Source of the DNA: Alphaproteobacteria bacterium
GTDB lineage: Bacteria; Pseudomonadota; Alphaproteobacteria; UBA8366
DNA length: 64,000 nucleotides
Direction: 5' to 3'
Assembly: GCA_009377445.1 (NCBI GenBank)
Contig: WHUA01000015.1
Location: 1-64,000 of the forward strand
Position 1 is the first letter of the stretch; every line of letters starts with the position of its first letter. The notes under the pieces are model-generated. The model was not told where the DNA came from, made no database searches, and saw only the letters and a program-made list of their open reading frames with translations. The position numbers and the translations under genes are program-made. Below are positions 63,204-64,000 of this stretch, piece after piece.

Positions 63204-64000
63204 TCCAATTCCCGTTGCGCCAGCGCGCTCGCCGGGAGCTGGCCGCTGCCGCCCTTGCCCGGCACGCGGTAGAGCGTTTCGAAAGCGTCGAGACTGTGCC
63301 GCAAGCTGAAATGCTGTTCGATGCGCCGTCGGGCCGCCCGGCCCATCGCCTGTCGCGCCTCGGGGTCGTTGCGCAGATCGGTCACCGCCCGCGCCAGCGC
63401 CGCGGGGTTGCGGGGCGGCACGATGCGCCCGGCATCGCCCAGGATGCGCCGCGCGTCGCCGACGTCGGTGGCGACGACGGGGACACCCGTGGCCATCGCC
63501 TCGCCGATCGCATTCGAAAACCCTTCGCCGAAGGCAGAGGAGTTCACCAGCAAATCGAAGCCGTTGAGCAACCGGGGCACGTCGTCCCGCTCGCCGAGCG
63601 CAATCAGGCCCTTTGCGTCGCCCACCGCTTCCGTGTCCTTGCCCACGGCGATGCAGGTCACCCCGTCGAGCCGTTCGAGCGCCGCGCTCAACGTCGGAAA
63701 GTCCTTCATGTCGTCCAGCCGGGTGACGCAGCCGACGACGAACGCATTGTCCGCCAGGCCGAGCGCCCGGCGCATGGCGCGGCGCTGTTTGGCGTCCGGC
63801 CGGAATTTATCGGTGTCGAAGCCGTTGTCGATGACGGTCATGCGCCTGGCGGGATAACCGAGGCGGCGATGGATGTGCGCGCCCGCCCGCGAATTGACGA
63901 CGATGCCGTCGGTGGACCGGGACAGCAGGGCGCACAAGCGGACGGTGAGGCGGAAGACGATGCCATACCGCCGCAGATCCATGTCGCTGCACCGCACGCC
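63200..64000 (-). CDS. Glycosyltransferase family 4 protein (partial)
   Basis: The C-terminal about 265 residues of a GT-B fold glycosyltransferase; the frame stays open to the window end, so the N-terminus is missing. The acceptor half ends with GIVVNSRAGAHIHRRLGYP, and the nucleotide-sugar half has VVGCVTRLDDMKDFPTL, VNSSAFGEGFSNAIGEAMATGVPVVATDVGD with the catalytic E-x7-E type region. Its stop overlaps the pabB start. It is likely part of an exopolysaccharide or lipopolysaccharide group that continues beyond the window. Confidence 0.88.
   Translation of the reverse strand, partial: GVRCSDMDLRRYGIVFRLTVRLCALLSRSTDGIVVNSRAGAHIHRRLGYPARRMTVIDNGFDTDKFRPDAKQRRAMRRALGLADNAFVVGCVTRLDDMKDFPTLSAALERLDGVTCIAVGKDTEAVGDAKGLIALGERDDVPRLLNGFDLLVNSSAFGEGFSNAIGEAMATGVPVVATDVGDARRILGDAGRIVPPRNPAALARAVTDLRNDPEARQAMGRAARRRIEQHFSLRHSLDAFETLYRVPGKGGSGQLPASALAQRELE

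Overview
The window is about 64 kb of GC-rich chromosome that most resembles an alphaproteobacterium of the Rhodospirillales/Rhizobiales type. The evidence is the ornithine decarboxylase, GNAT, homospermidine synthase cluster behind a long speF-type leader, a heterotetrameric sarcosine oxidase operon, a phasin, a PabB-PabC fusion, a BadI-like hydrolase, and several families of intergenic palindromes of the kind common in that class. The first 107 bases are low-complexity homopolymers, which look like the ragged end of a contig. I found no tRNA, rRNA, CRISPR array, prophage, transposase or integrase. No gene is recognisable as a dedicated one-component transcription regulator apart from the antitoxin.

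Layout. 1-7 kb: a glutaredoxin/DinB fusion with a frameshifted start, a Glu/Leu/Phe/Val-type dehydrogenase, an agmatinase-family ureohydrolase, the speF leader, ornithine decarboxylase, a GNAT acetyltransferase and homospermidine synthase, which together suggest putrescine to homospermidine metabolism. 7-11 kb: an AT-richer insert on the minus strand with two translationally coupled genes, an uncharacterised 310-residue protein and a 775-residue UvrD-like helicase. It is flanked on both sides by direct-repeat remnants of the 3' end of the ureohydrolase gene, the right one fused to a piece of the dehydrogenase gene. This is the strongest candidate here for an undescribed system, possibly anti-phage. 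11-20 kb: a crotonase, an unknown gene, an iron/small-solute ABC transporter, an orphan amino-acid-type binding protein, a TauD dioxygenase and an enolase-superfamily enzyme.

20-39 kb: an NlpC/P60 hydrolase, a split YeeE/YedE transporter, a BadI-like enzyme, cytochrome c, an MFS transporter, a methyltransferase/ATP-grasp fusion, PurC, the soxBDAG operon, a RES-Xre toxin-antitoxin pair, a flavin reductase-like protein, an ADP-forming acyl-CoA synthetase, an EEP-family protein and a GFA protein. 39-52 kb: aconitase, an SDR, an IlvD/Edd dehydratase, a 2-hydroxyacid dehydrogenase, a LeuC/LeuD pair, a ComA-like lyase, a metallo-beta-lactamase-fold protein, a MaoC-like hydratase and a DsbA-like thioredoxin. 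This stretch looks like organic-acid and amino-acid catabolism. 52-64 kb: a copper-related group (DUF411 protein, multicopper oxidase, small secreted and membrane proteins), a GST, a chromate transporter, a binding protein with a gamma-glutamyltransferase homologue, a phasin, the PabB-PabC fusion and a glycosyltransferase cut by the window end.

Repeats are a striking theme. One palindromic element (arms reading CTTCGACAAGCTCAG, around an AT-rich spacer often carrying GATCAA) occurs at ten intergenic places, and in one case supplies the stop codon of a gene. At least three other hairpin families are present.
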